Source: Symbiodinium natans (Eukaryota > Sar > Dinophyceae > Suessiales > Symbiodiniaceae). Taken from it: DNA of 64,000 bases. Of the stretch, positions 43,705 to 55,150 are shown in pieces. Each line of letters starts with the position of its first letter. The first letter of the stretch is position 1. The DNA lies in assembly GCA_905221605.1 (NCBI GenBank), contig CAJNDS010002152.1, positions 310,001 through 374,000 of the forward strand, in the 5' to 3' direction. The translations under genes were made by a program, and so were the position numbers. The notes under the pieces are model-generated. The model had not been told where the DNA came from. It was given only the letters and a program-made list of their open reading frames with translations, and ran no database searches.

Positions 43705-44800
43705 ATGTGTCACTCATGGCCACGTTCCTGCCAAGCGTCTCCAAGAGTTGGTCAATGGTATCCCGGTGTTCACGATCGTGGCTCTGTTCCAGGGCCCGCT
43801 TCTTCTTGGAGGCCCCATCCTGGCCACAAAACAGAAACACCCGCAATGCGCGGCAGGCTGCGGCCTTTTTGATGAAGAGTACCCCCCACAAGGCCTGTCT
43901 CAACAACACCCGCGCTAAAGTGCTTACCACTGCTGACCGTTACTGCTGACCGTTTTGCGTACAACGGGACATGCTGTTGCGCATCGCCCACGTGACTCCC
44001 ACGTGGCTCCTCAGAGTCCTGGCTCAGCAGGCGCTTGAGTCGCAGCGTGCCCTCCACTGCATCCTTCAAGTGCTCCTGCGGCAACTTGGGAATGGAACAA
44101 ACGGAAAGAAAGGGTTTTTTTCTCAGATTCCCACGGCTCCTGCACCTCTTCAGAGTCCTCCTCGCCACTGACATCCGCCTGCACGCTTCACAAACCTTAA
44201 ACCCTAGACCCTACCGATGATTATGATACGGAGGTTTTACTATACTACTATATTACTATATTGCTACTGGTATCTTACTATACTTTCTATATGACTCTGT
44301 TGCTATATTCCTACAAGACTGCAGTACTACATTACTATACATCTGGACAAGACTTGCCTTGCGCGCCACCATGCCGAGGAGGCCGCATCGCCCGCTATGG
44401 GACACGGAGCCAAAACTGGTTTTGCAGAGGTGCCTCCCCTTTATAGAGAGTTCTAAAGGGAGAGGGGTTCAAGGGGGGGTTCAAGGGGGGTATGTAACCC
44501 TACTACTCCCTACTACTCCCTAAGGCTCCCTTAATGCTGCGGGACCGTGCCAGCCCCAAAGGAGAACCCGGAATCCGTAGGAGCGCTTGGAGTCCCGGGC
44601 CAGAAAGCAAAGCGAATGGAAAGCGGAGGCTCCTTGCCCACCACCTGGTGCGGCAGCACTCCGTGCTCTGTCTGCTGAAGAAGACCCCCCCGGATGCCCT
44701 TGCGACCCTGGGCGCCTGCTGAACGTCTGGCCCTCCCTCTGCATCCTCTTCAGCGAGAATTTCCTGCAAGGCAATTAGTGAGCTTCGTGAGCCTAGCATC
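43705..44800 (-). CDS. Further exons of an unidentified protein
   Basis: Minus-strand exon candidates are about 44790-44700 (LIALQEILAEEDAEGGPDVQ), about 44060-43960 (KRLLSQDSEEPRGSHVGDAQ) and about 43900-43705 (ACRALRVFLFCGQDGASKKK, then RDTIDQLLETLGRNVAMSD). They are acidic and helical and could be the N-terminal half of the gene at 41.4-43.3 kb, from which the copy-4 repeat element separates them. Splice phases were not confirmed and the function is unknown. Confidence 0.4.
44222..44345. repeat. TACTA-rich AT repeat
   Basis: TACTATA, TATTACTA and GCTATAT phrases recur over about 120 bases, preceded by a short CCCTAAA-like phrase at 44198-44212. Confidence 0.75.
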
Positions 44801-45157
44801 GGAGAGAGCGCACGAAGGCAGTGAAAAGAGATGTTTCGCTTTGGTTCAGCAACGTTTCGATGTTTCACCGCTGCTGCCGGTCCTGGGAAGCTGGGTCGTA
44901 GCCATCTCCGCAGGCACCTGGTTCTTTCGGTCTCTGCAGCTGATCAGCTGTAAGGTTGATTCCAGAGTTCCATAGCAGGCCGCTGGCACAGCTGCTCTGC
45001 CCGTGGCCTGTGTGGTCAAACGTCTGCTGGCGTTCCACATAGGCCTGGTTGAACGACTACTTGGCACAACGAGCTACGAATTTTGTGTGATGACGCAACG
45101 GATGGTGCTAAGTTGCAGAAGCGGCCTCTCCACACTAAGGTCTCCTGCGACCCTGTC

Positions 45158-46090
45158 TCAGCCCCTTGCATGTTGCTGCGCCATTTGTTGGGCCGCCACT
45201 TGCTGGGCGGCCACTTGCTGGGCGGCCACTTGCTGGGCGGCCACTTGCTGGGCGGCGACCTGTTGGACAACCGCCTGCTGTTGAGCGGCCTGCGCTAGGC
45301 AAGGTCGAAACCGACAACGGAAGAGGAAGTTCGCTAGGACGCTCCAGCGTTCTGCAAGTGGACCTGGCTGTATGCCGCAGCAGCCGCAGAGTTGTAGACC
45401 TCAGCTGCAGATACCCGGTCGACACGACAGCCACGAGATTCGACCATGGATGCACCGATATTGCTGCTATGAGGGATCTGCATTTTCTTGAACATGGGGC
45501 GTAGGATCTAATTGCACGTAAGGCTGCTTTGCAGTCGTTATCGTGCCTGTTGCCTTTGAACGCAGTCAGTCTTCACCAACTGCAATCGTCCAGTCCCCCA
45601 TCGAACAGGATAACGGTTTGCAAAACGAGCGCATGGCCGGCACCGGCACGCCCCTGCAAACAATGCTGGCGTGGACCTCAGTCTCCCTTTGCCTTTCCAT
45701 TGGGCACCGTGGCCCTCAGAGAGTCATACCTGGGCAGGGGCTGCCGCCAGTGGCACTTGGAGGTGTTCTGACATGAGCCATGTGACCAGAATGGACTCCT
45801 GCAGGCCTAAGATGGTAGATGGGCCGAGATGCTGTTTCTGCATGACACACTGCAAATGTTTTGCAAGCAGAACGTGGTCCTCGGCTTCTTTGTCCTGCGA
45901 AGTCCAAACAGCACAGCCACAACCCAATTCCTCTCTCTCCCCTGTATGGAATGCTCCTCTGACGGCGTCTCTTCCGACTCGCGGAGCTTCTTTACCAGTG
46001 CCTGACAAAGGGGAGAGGCGGGCTCGGCCTTTTTTTGGAAGCCTTCGAGAACTCTCCGGGCCTTCACACCATCTGGCGCAAGCTGGCGGC
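45158..46090 (-). CDS. Glutamine/alanine-rich protein
   Basis: Exon 1 (about 46085-45950) encodes VKARRVLEGFQKKAEPASPL then QALVKKLRESEETPSEEHS. Exon 2 (about 45902-45830) opens after a CGCAG acceptor with DKEAEDHVLLAKHLQCVMQ. Exon 3 (about 45450-45335) encodes VSAAEVYNSAAAAAYSQVH. The last exon (about 45295-45158) encodes AAQQQAVV and then about five QVAAQ pentapeptides, ending in a stop at 45158. The QVAAQ run comes from a 15-bp tandem repeat. It is low complexity and probably disordered or coiled coil; the first exons resemble a small helical domain. I do not recognise the family. Confidence 0.5.
45190..45262. repeat. 15-bp coding minisatellite (QVAAQ units)
   Basis: About five copies of a 15-base unit (GGCGGCCACTTGCTG on the plus strand) lie in the last exon of the Gln/Ala-rich gene. 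Since 15 is a multiple of three, copy-number change keeps the frame. Confidence 0.9.
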
Positions 46091-46499
46091 AGCTAACTTT
46101 AATGGATCCTGGCACGGCCCGTGCAGCAGTGAGATGAAACGAGCACGCAATGCATGCAGCGAAATATTGTGATTAATGTTATGCAGCTATGCATATGAGC
46201 AATATCCATAACAATATTACTTGTATTCGTAATTTGCCGTGCCTGGAAAACCACCCATCTGAAGCTTCCGCGGCCAAACTACAGTGTTCCCATGGCACAC
46301 GACCTGAGGCGCGTGGCCGTCTCCTCCCCCCGGCCAGTTCTCTGTAGGGGCAGCAGGGCAGAGGCTTTAGGAGTTAGGCGCTCTAAGCCCCAAGCCCGCC
46401 TCTCACAGCCCGAAAACCGCAAACCCCGGAGGCTACATCCAAACCGCGTGTGGGCCGTGGCACTGAGATCATGCGCGCATCAAACTCCAGAGCCTTCCT

Positions 46500-48700
46500 T
46501 GGCACAGCTGCAAACATTCACGGACCTTCTGCCGCTTCTCATGCGGAGTCTCGCCTGATGCGCCTTCAATCTTGTTGGGGTTCTGAATCTCAACCGAGTG
46601 TCTTCATGCCGCCAAAGCGGAACGGTAGAAGTTGGTCTGGTTCTCTGTTGCACTGCCCTGGCACCGGGAGCAAGCCGCAACCCCTCTTTGTTCCCGGGCA
46701 CAAAGGCCAGCATGCTTTCCCCATCCACCTTCAGGATAAAAGCAAAGCCAACCGCCGGCTTGGAGGTGCTTGTCCACCTCAAAAATTATGCCCGAGCTCC
46801 GGAGGCGAGGGACTAATGTGTTGTAGGGCTGACCCTATTGTAGTGCCCAAACTCGCAGAAACCTTCCGATAAACAAGCTGAAAGTACGGTTTTGTCGGTT
46901 TGCACTACGTTTTCAGAAGCAATGGATGACGGCATCCGTGTCATGCAGCCAGGACTCTTCCTGATCAACTTTCTCGTTCTTCTCCTGTCCAACAAGCCTA
47001 AACACAGGAAATGCTAGTTATAACGCAAAAACCCCCTAAACCCCAAACTGTTCAGCATGTTCATGACTTTTCAGCTCTTCAAAGGCCCGTCTCCTTGTCC
47101 ACCTTGAAGACGCCATCCCGGTCGCTAATGAAGTAAACGGGAAAGTGCCCCACAGAGCCTCAGCAGAATAAACAAACCGCCCCCATGCCACAAATATTGT
47201 GCAGTTGTTCTCCATAGTCTCATGGTTGGTCCAATGTCAAAACTCATCGCGAGCAGGTGTGTCTGTTTGCGAATGCAAGGAGCGGCAAATTGTCGACACT
47301 AGCGGCATGTTGAACAAATGCGCATCCATGTAGGTCCGGCCTTGGGGGCAACTCAACAGCAACCAAAAATAGGAGGCTTCAATTGTGGCTGAGGATTAAC
47401 TCATGCTTGTCCTTTAGTCTCTGTTCTTGTCCACCTAGAACACACACTTGTGACATGAAATCAAAGATGCACTAGCACACCCTGAAAAACATGTTGCAGC
47501 ACAGTCCAGATGCAGCAAAGCCCGAACCTGATATAGCCTCACACAGATGTCATGCGATAGCGGCAGGGGTCGTCTCTCTCATTCTTGTACTCTTTCTTGC
47601 TACCTTTACTTTCTACTGCTTCAGGCCGCTGTTGTTGGTGATCTTCTGCGATCCCTCCGTCCTCCTTCAGAATGGGGCAGGGAGGGGCGGTCAGGGCACA
47701 ACCATTGCTGCATGGCTGCAGGTTGATGTGAACTCTTCCGTTCACTATGGTTTTCTCTCTGCGCGGCAGCTCTCTTTCGTTCTGTCTTTCTTTCTTCGTT
47801 CTGTCTTTTTTGCATCTGTCGTTCTGTTGTGTTACGGTTCTTTCGCTCGTGGGGTTTGAGGGTAGGTGCCCCTCTCTCATTCTCCGTCTAAGCTGCCTAG
47901 CTCCGACTCCTCTCTCTTCGTCAGCTCTTCGTGTATTCCTGGAGGATGCCAGGCCTCGCTACTCCCCCATTCAAGTGGACACACGGGTCAAAGCCCCTAG
48001 AAAGGACCTCAACGAAAGCGGGGTATCTTTCTAGTAGTTTAAGAAATGATTGCTACTTGTGGAAGTCCAGTATTGAGAACATCTCCCCTTAGTGCAACTG
48101 GTCCCTTTCATTGACTCTCCTATCCCTCTTCATTCATGACAAAGTTAAAAAAACATTAGGAACTGTTAACTTTGGGGTAAGCCAGGCGTACCCCGACGTA
48201 CGCTCCTGGGCGTTCGCCCTCGCAAGGGACTTTCATGCCATGTCCCCTCATCCCCTCAACTGCAAGGGCTATTGTGCGAGTTCCCGCCGAACACCGGAAA
48301 TCTCCACCATTGTTTCTGCCACCTGCCTGTGGGAGGGTAGTAGATCAGCTTGGACACAGCACAACCCCTCCAAGGCTGGGGCATCTGGTGAGCACAGAGG
48401 TGGGCATGGCGCAAGTTGCGACGATAACATCGAGGAAAGAGGCATGATTTCCTAGCAGCACCAGCTCCGCGCGGAAATCGTTCGCAACGCGCACGCTTCT
48501 TTGCAAGGCTCCAACAACTTCAACCCATTCAAGACCGCGGAGAGTTGAACACAAATGCTGGAGCAGGTCAAGGTTCCCAGAACCATCAATGGATGATCCG
48601 TCACACCCTCCATCTTCTGCTGCATGCCTCTCCACCTGAAACCAGCCAGCCGTAACCCGCAGCCTCTGCACTTTGAAGAGCACCCCAAAAGCTACTGAGT
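46500..48700 (-). CDS. Lysophospholipid acyltransferase (PlsC/LPAAT family)
   Basis: Exons in order: about 48700-48386, ending with ELVLLGNHASFLDVIVATC, which contains the NHxSxxD acyltransferase motif I at about 48449-48429; 47158 to about 47092, SVGHFPVYFISDRDGVFKVD, matching the second conserved block; 46777-46729, VDKHLQAGGWLCFYPEG; and 46657 to about 46603, QCNREPDQLLPFRFGGMK. The third and fourth join in phase across a 71-bp GT-AG intron to give YPEGQCNR, the conserved FPEG motif III. PlsC-family enzymes transfer an acyl chain from acyl-CoA to lysophosphatidate or a related lysolipid, usually at the ER or plastid envelope. A last exon may lie at 46570-46490. Some central exons between 48.4 and 47.2 kb were not found. 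Confidence 0.78.
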
Positions 48701-48743
48701 GCGTGCCCAGGGGCTCGGCCTCTGTCTCCTTGGAGCACCACAC

Positions 48744-49959
48744 TGCAAAACGCCCTTAAAAGCATCTTGGCCCTGGTCATGGTATGTGTTCAGCCGGGTC
48801 TCATCATCGTGGGAGATGGATATCCACGGACAAAAGAAAAGGGCCATCTTCCAGCTTACCTCTGGCAAGATCACACGGCCCTGAAACGTTTGAAACAGCA
48901 CCACAAGTGGCGATCTGACAGGACCAGAAGGAACGACACACCCCACTTGAAGCAAGGGACCTGGGTCAACACCAAGCAGATACTCTCTTTTCGCCTGCAC
49001 GCAACGGAAGCGGCACAGGTCTGGCTCTAAAGGGATCAGTGCTCATCGAACATTAGCTGAGCATGTGGTGGCACATGCATGTCAAGTCAGTTTGGGCAGC
49101 CTCCTCTCCATGGGCAGCAGGCCTTAGCTCGATGGCAACAGCCAAACCGACAACATCCGGCGAGCACATGGGGGTTTTCGAAAGTAGGGAACCCCCACAA
49201 AGGGCCTCCAAGTAGTAAGATTCCCTTACAAGTCAGCCTGTCAGGCACAATGATATGCACCGGGACCCTGAAATTGGCAATTGGGCACGCACAGAGATGC
49301 ACACAGATTCAGACACAGAAAGACGAACAGAGAGTCTGACAGCAAGGCAGGCGCAAGAGATAAATAGGGCAGGAATGGGAAGGAGAGGGAACGTGGAAAA
49401 ATCGTACCCACGTTTGGCCGGAGGGCCAATAAACCGCATTGCAAGCGTTGCCCACAGCATGTTCCTTAGTTGTTAGGGGGCATCGAGCACGCAGAACGTC
49501 ACTTGGAATGCATGACACCCACAGAGTGCTTCTGAATGCTTCCATGCATCAAGGCAAAGAGAACTCCGAAGCAACCAACACAGAGCTTCCCCAGCATGGC
49601 TCCCATAACCAGGGGCACCAACACCAAGGCTCCCGAAAAAACGATGTTCTGGAGCCAAGCGGCTACGGGGCATGGCAGAGCGTGGCACGAATACAGCTAG
49701 CCCTCTGCCCGGATGGAGACCACATGCAAGGCACTGACTGGTGGGGCGCTCAGGAAAGAACATACATCTGCGGCGGCGGTTGCATCGGAACCTGGCCGTA
49801 AAAGCCTCGGTCAAAGATCATGACTCACATGCGTGTCCTTTGGCACTTTGAACTGCGAGCACATGCTGAAACTGTATGCAAATCATCAGCATACAATGCC
49901 ACGCTACTTTAAGCTGCTGCTTTGCACCCTGCGCTTCATGGCCAGAAGGTCACCCTAAG
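48744..49959. other. No gene resolved
   Basis: A minus-strand stretch near 49800-49755 reads YGQVPMQPPPQMYVLS and may be a Gln/Pro-rich exon end. Otherwise only short frames, plus the repeat element at 49168. Confidence 0.4.
49168..49232. mobile_element. MITE-like element, copy 5 (partial)
   Basis: Starts GGGGGTTTTCGAAAGTAGGG, matching the left end of the other copies, then diverges. The right end is not recognisable. Confidence 0.5.
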
Positions 49960-50075
49960 GTTGGTGCCTGTCTGCGGCCTCAGACATGGTGTCATGCAAC
50001 TGGCCTTCGGTGATGGACTCATCGGTGACTCTGAGGGAGCAGCATGTGTGGATGCCAGTTTCCAGGCAACCTGTC
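49960..50075 (-). CDS. Possible exon of an unidentified protein
   Basis: The minus frame encodes LRVTDESITEGQLHDTMSEA followed by ADRHQP and a stop. Composition is protein-like, but no neighbouring exon or family was identified. Confidence 0.3.
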
Positions 50076-50515
50076 GTAAGCGGAAATCGCGAGGTGCCGC
50101 ACTCCAGAGCTCTCGCTCGCTCTCACTGGCGGTAGGGCCTCGGGGAGGTTGTTCTGGGTGAGGCATTTCTCGGGGAGACGAAGGGCGGCTGTGCGCCACA
50201 GGGGGGCGGCGGCCGGTGGATGGCTGGCGGCCTTACATGCTCCGAAACAGAAACCTCCACCTGGAGCCTTGGATTTGGTTCGGATTTGGTTCAGTTTCGT
50301 GGGGAACTGGGAAGGGCACGGCGACCTCGGTGGGGGAGGTCGGTCTGGCAGCGGTCGCTCTTCCCTCACTGGTGCCAGAGACAGCCTCGGCGCGGAACGA
50401 AACTCTGAGCGCTGCAGCGCACATCACTGGGTCGAAGCCAAGGCTGCAGCTCTTCCCCGGCATTGCCTGAATACTTGCAGATGCTGAAGGCACGCAGCGT
50501 GCACGTAAACAACGA

Positions 50516-50590
50516 AAAAAGAGAGAAAGAGAGAAAGAGAGAAAGAGAGAGGGAGAGGGAGGGAGGAGAGAGGGAGGAGAGGGAGGCCTT
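50516..50590. repeat. GAAA/GGGA purine microsatellite
   Basis: About 70 bases of pure purine repeat (GAAAGA then GGGAGGGAGGA). The Ser/Pro/Leu frame antisense to it is an artefact. Confidence 0.95.
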
Positions 50591-51231
50591 TCTACGATAT
50601 TGGGTGCTGGATTCTCCGTGACAATGTTACGAATGGCATGCCATAAGCTTCGTGGTGCTGAGAATTTTGCCAGCTTGTCGAAGCGACTTGGCCTGCACCA
50701 CACGCTCCACAAAGCTAAGCCGCTTAGCAGCAGGCCATCACAAGTAGCACAGCAGAGTCTCGCTCGGGGTCAAGGCCATGCCTCATGCTGCGGAGACGAC
50801 TTGTGCCTTGGTCAGAACACACATCTGCCTTCCGCCCTGCCTTCCACCCTGCCTTTCTGCATTGCTGCAAACAAACAGCTCGGACTGCGGCTGCGAAAAG
50901 TCTGGCAGCTGGATGGGCGCCGAAGTACCAAACGTGAACCTTACAGTCCATGCCGCTGCTTGTCATTCCAGCACGGCTGTTCCAAGCTTTTCCTTTATTC
51001 ACCATCTCACTAGTGGTCCAGCTTTGTGCTCCAAGACGTGCGCCCGTCAATGAATCTCGGCTGCCTCATAAAGCTTATGGCGATACGTGCCTTTGGACTG
51101 GCTCTTTTTTTGCCTCGCACTTTGGCGAGAAGTCCGAAGCAGGGTCCTTTCGAAAGGCTTCAAGCTACCGTCAGAATCGCCTGTAGCACACTAGGGCCTG
51201 GAGTGGATTTCAGGTGTACAGATCTTAGAAG

Positions 51232-51605
51232 TCAGCCCGCCAGAGGCTGGTGGATGGTTACCTCTTCCTCGCCCACGAACGGCTCCTCCACGAAGTCCAT
51301 CTGCACAAGCACGGCGCAGTGGTCTGAGGCGAGTTCCTCACACGCGTCGAAGGTGTTGCGAGTAGGAGGGTTCAAGGGCTCTCGCCTTGCAACCTGCAGT
51401 TCATGACACTCAGGGTTTGTGTCTTCATCTGATCCAAGGGTCATCAGCCGGGGTCTCTCGCACAACCCGGGCAGCTTCGCACATTGGCGTTGCACCGTTC
51501 TCAAGGTGCAGCCCGAAGATGTGGTCTATCCTCGCGCCCACATGCTTAGGCAACTTCAGGCTGACATGGTGTTTTTTACCCGTTTACTCTCTAACCTGTT
51601 GAGAG

Positions 51606-51648
<43 letters not shown>

Positions 51649-53442
51649 AGATGTACCAGGTTGTACCCAATTCATGCACACTCCCAAGTCCTGGTTCCGA
51701 AGAGGCCACCACACCAGCCGGCGGGGAAGGTCGCCGAGCAACAGCAGGGGCCTCCAGCCTCCTAACAAGGGCGCATGCGCCGCTCACCCTTTACAGAATA
51801 ATGCCCATCAACCACCAACACTTCTTTCAAAGATAGCTCGGACCTTCCACAGGTCTCGCCACCTGGAGTCCGCCGCAATCACCTGAAAAATGCGCCGTCT
51901 TGTGTGCAGGCATCGCCTCATGCTTTCTTCCTTCTCAGCACCTGGCCGAGTACCCAGACCACGGAAGAAAAGAGGGCGAGTTCAAATCGGCTGCCAGCAG
52001 AAAGGTAGACCTGGCGTCATTCTCGCCTGCCTGCGATATCATGACATCCCGAGCTCAGAAAAAGAAGCGATGAAGCACACCTTTCACGTCGAAGATCTTC
52101 AGATCGTAGACCGTCGATCCATCGCAAGACCTGCGTCCCAACGTTCGGCCGGAGGGGGGGGGGGGCACTCTGAAGGGCACTCTGGCACTCTCTGATACTC
52201 TCTGCCAGCTGTTGAAATCTCTTTGTCTCATGGCACCTGCGCCGCCTGCCGCCTTTGTTCCTGCGATGCCATCCTGTGACAGGAGAGGGCGACAGGTAGG
52301 CCCAAATTAGACCAGCCCCAACCCTAGGGCCCTAGGGCCCTACAGCAAGGGCGCCTGTGCGAAAGATGCGTGTTCACGACCCACATCGGCCGTGCATCTT
52401 CTTCCCGCATGTCCAGGAGCACCTGCATTTCTCAGGGGACCAAACTGGTTTCTCTCCATAGCTGCCCTCTGAGAGTCTTAGAGGGTGGCTTTCGATGGAC
52501 ATGAGCACTGAAGGCACCGCAAGTGCGCCCCGCGGCTGCTCTTCCTGGTCCATGAAGAGGCGTTCGCCAGGATCTCCCTCGCCGGCACAAGAAGCCAGGC
52601 AGGGGCTGAAGAAACCCGGAGTCCGGAAATTTAAAAAAAACGTCTCGCAGTGGCACCATGAGCACATGGTCCTTCGGGCGGTCGAACAACATCCGTCGTG
52701 TCTCGATGATGGGGAACCTGACCGCGCGGGCAACGTGCAAAGGATCACGGCCGCATCGCCGCATTTCTACGTGGAGCCTGCTCAATATGCAGACGCCATA
52801 TTGCCCATCCGCAGAATGATGTAGCACTTCTCCCTCCCGAAGGGAATCCTCGACAAGAAAGCCTCCGATAGAAACTTAGTGTGCGCCATCATCCACTGTA
52901 AACTTCTGACCAGTTGAACATTCGAACACCGAACCCACTTGTCCTTCACAAATGTTGCGCTCAGCGTAGCTGAGAACGCGAAGTGCTGCAAGCCGCATAT
53001 GGAAGCAAGTCGCCGTGGCTGGTCGTCAGCATGCCTAACACGCAGTTGCTGTGTGGCTTTCGACTCAGCCTTTCACCTTTCATGCAAAAGCTGGTCAGTC
53101 CCATGAATATGAGTTCAGACGGCGAAAACCAGAAAGCAAGATGCATCATCCAAAAAAACCTGCCAATCTACGCCATTGGCAAGTCAAAAACAAACCTCTG
53201 GGTGCGGCCTTGACGCGTGACTGACCACTTACGCACGCGCAGCATCTTGCTGTTCGCTTCGACCTGCTTCGACAATGGAGAAAAACATGGCAGTTCGCGA
53301 CATCGTCTGCGCGGCTACGTGCCTCCTGCAGACAGACGATGTCGGCACCAGATCTGCGCACGACCCCTGCAATGCGCTCGAGGTCGTACACACCATCGCT
53401 GCCGACTCCGGAGTGGATGTTGTATGTGAGGACTCCGACCAT
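51232..53442 (-). CDS. Endonuclease/exonuclease/phosphatase (DNase I-like) family protein
   Basis: The first recognisable exon (to 53323) encodes VGVLTYNIHSGVGSDGVYDL and then ADIVCLQE, the N-terminal Asn and Glu metal-site motifs. It joins across a 59-bp GC-AG intron to 53263-53233 (VEANSKMLR). About 52830-52740 encodes DGQYGVCILSRLHVE, the typical GxYGxxxLSR block. About 51991-51974 encodes ADLNSP, the equivalent of GDFN. 51882 to about 51826 encodes VIAADSRWRDLW. The last exon, 51393-51232, contains ASDHCAVLVQMDF, the SDH motif, and ends in a stop. The family includes DNases, inositol-phosphate 5-phosphatases and sphingomyelinases; the substrate cannot be told from these motifs. The frame at 53442 begins ATG and may be the real start. 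Confidence 0.78.
51607..51646. repeat. (GT)n microsatellite in a presumed intron
   Basis: About 20 GT units lie between the last two recognised exons of the phosphatase-fold gene. Confidence 0.95.
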
Positions 53443-53450
53443 CCCCAGGT

Positions 53451-54829
53451 TCAGCCATCATCGGCTCGAGACGGGCATGACAGCTACAAGATGCTGCAAG
53501 TAAAAACACATGGCGAGGTGAAACGGTTTGCTGCGTGATGTGCTAGCAAGTACCGAGAGCCCTAGATTGCCGCATCTGCAACTGATAATGTTTCTGGACC
53601 CGAGGGTGTGCAGCTCAGCTGAGGAAGCTACAGCGGCCGTCGGCTGGCACAAAGACACCAGCCCTGGACAAGCAAGCCCTGGATCAGTAGCTACAACTCA
53701 GGGCAGGTCTCGCCACAGCCATCATCCTCATCATCCTGGTGGATGTTCAACCAACCCCCCCCCCTTTCCAACTTGAAGCTTCTGAAGCTCGTGACTCCAA
53801 TGGCATGGTCCTCGTCCACAAATCCCTTGCCGCGCTTGGCCTCTGGAAAAACAGGTTGAATGCACTTCAGGTGGCCTGCCTGCTAGACACTCTTGAAGGC
53901 AATGCAGCAACGCGGCTCCGACACATTTCAACTGACATTACCGAGGCCCACGCGCGCTGTGACCGCGGACCTGTATTTAGTCGACTCAATGTGCTCTACA
54001 CATCCAGATGCACTTGCTTCCACACAGGATGCCACAGGATTCCCACACAGGTGTTTCAGCTCCCACTGGGACTCCCGCTAACTGACTGGGAATGTGAAGG
54101 CGACGGCGGCCTAGCAGCACGAACGTTCAGCGATCGGAAAAGGCCCATGTGTCAGAACCCCATCGTCAAGTCCTGCTGTGCAGCAGCCAATCTTCTGTTT
54201 TGCTTCGCACGCTACCGGCTGTGATCTGGGAACATAACCTTCTACGGGAACCGGCATCAAGGCATAGCACAAACCATTCAAGAATATGCAGCATACTTGT
54301 TGACGCTGCATCGCCGGCTGGTTCGCCACACTAGCCTCGCTTGCACCCCGCATCAGGACAAAGAAACATGTCACACGTCACAAGCTTTTATGGATCTTAA
54401 TAACCTATCTAAGTGCATATACCATATTACGAAATGTTTTCATATTCAATATCACGCAGCAGCAGGCAAGTTCTGTCAAGGTACGGTGCTCGTCTCCGAA
54501 CCTCATGCAAAGGTTGGCGAAGCTTCAAATTAAATGAAATCCAGTACAAGGACTGACCAGCTCGGTGATGGTTCTTGGAGCTGCACGGACACTGCGGAGG
54601 GTCTGGAAGATTGGGGCCACCTGCTTTCCTGCAAAGCCCAGCTGACTTATCAACTAGCTGGGGCACTAAAAATGAACTTGCAAAAGCTCCCGGGCTCGGG
54701 CCTCTGGAGCACTGTCTTCAGCCACTTCATGCGGCGGTTGCATACCTGGGAGCACTTCCGCCATGGTTTGCCCTTCTGCACCTCTGCGGCCTTTTTCATC
54801 GGAGTCTCAAGTCCTGAGGTGCCCGCAGC
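53451..54829. other. No gene resolved
   Basis: Frames exist on both strands without motifs. Upstream exons of the phosphatase-fold gene, or the 3' end of the next gene, may lie here. Confidence 0.4.
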
Positions 54830-55150
54830 CTCGCTTGACCGTGTGTGCCAGTAGTTGGTGCCCTGGCCCCTGTCCTGTGCAGCGCATGACGAGATGTGGG
54901 TCGTGAGGTTTGGTAGATCGAAGGGCTCACCAGGCAGGGCATGGCATGCTCGTGGCATCATGGTGTCAGTCCAGGCCCTCTTTGTACTCGTAAAAGCCCT
55001 GCCCAAACCAGCACATGGCACAAATCCTACAATGAGGAAACGGGTGCAAGGGCTGGTGGTGGCCGGGCCTTCTTGCAGCGCTCTTCAAAGTGGTAGTTGT
55101 GGGTCAGCTCATCCAACGTGATCTCAGAAGTTTGCATCACTGCGTTCTGA
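54830..55150 (-). CDS. Exons of an unidentified protein, weakly tubulin-ligase-like
   Basis: Minus-strand exon candidates are about 55145-55060 (EITLDELTHNYHFEERCKKA), about 54998-54972 (GFYEYKEGL, after a GGCAG acceptor) and about 54935-54840 (GEPFDLPNLTTHISSCAAQD then RGQGTNYWHT). The middle and last segments recall the region of tubulin-tyrosine-ligase-like proteins where a Pro-Phe-Asp-Leu and Leu-Thr segment precedes the catalytic Asn. The essential ATP-grasp motifs were not found, so the resemblance is not enough to name it. Confidence 0.4.

Noticed and set aside
46009-46040. Sequence resembling the 5' end of U2 snRNA (CTCGGCCTTTTTTT)
   Set aside because: The match is limited to about ten bases with no further U2 structure, and it overlaps an apparent coding exon on the other strand.
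50233-50712. 159-codon minus frame with a Ser/Pro/Leu run
   Set aside because: The run is the antisense of the GAAA/GGGA microsatellite; no domain on either side.
54830-54950. Naming the 54.8-kb gene a tubulin-tyrosine ligase
   Set aside because: Only a short stretch resembles the family; ATP-grasp catalytic motifs were not found in nearby frames.
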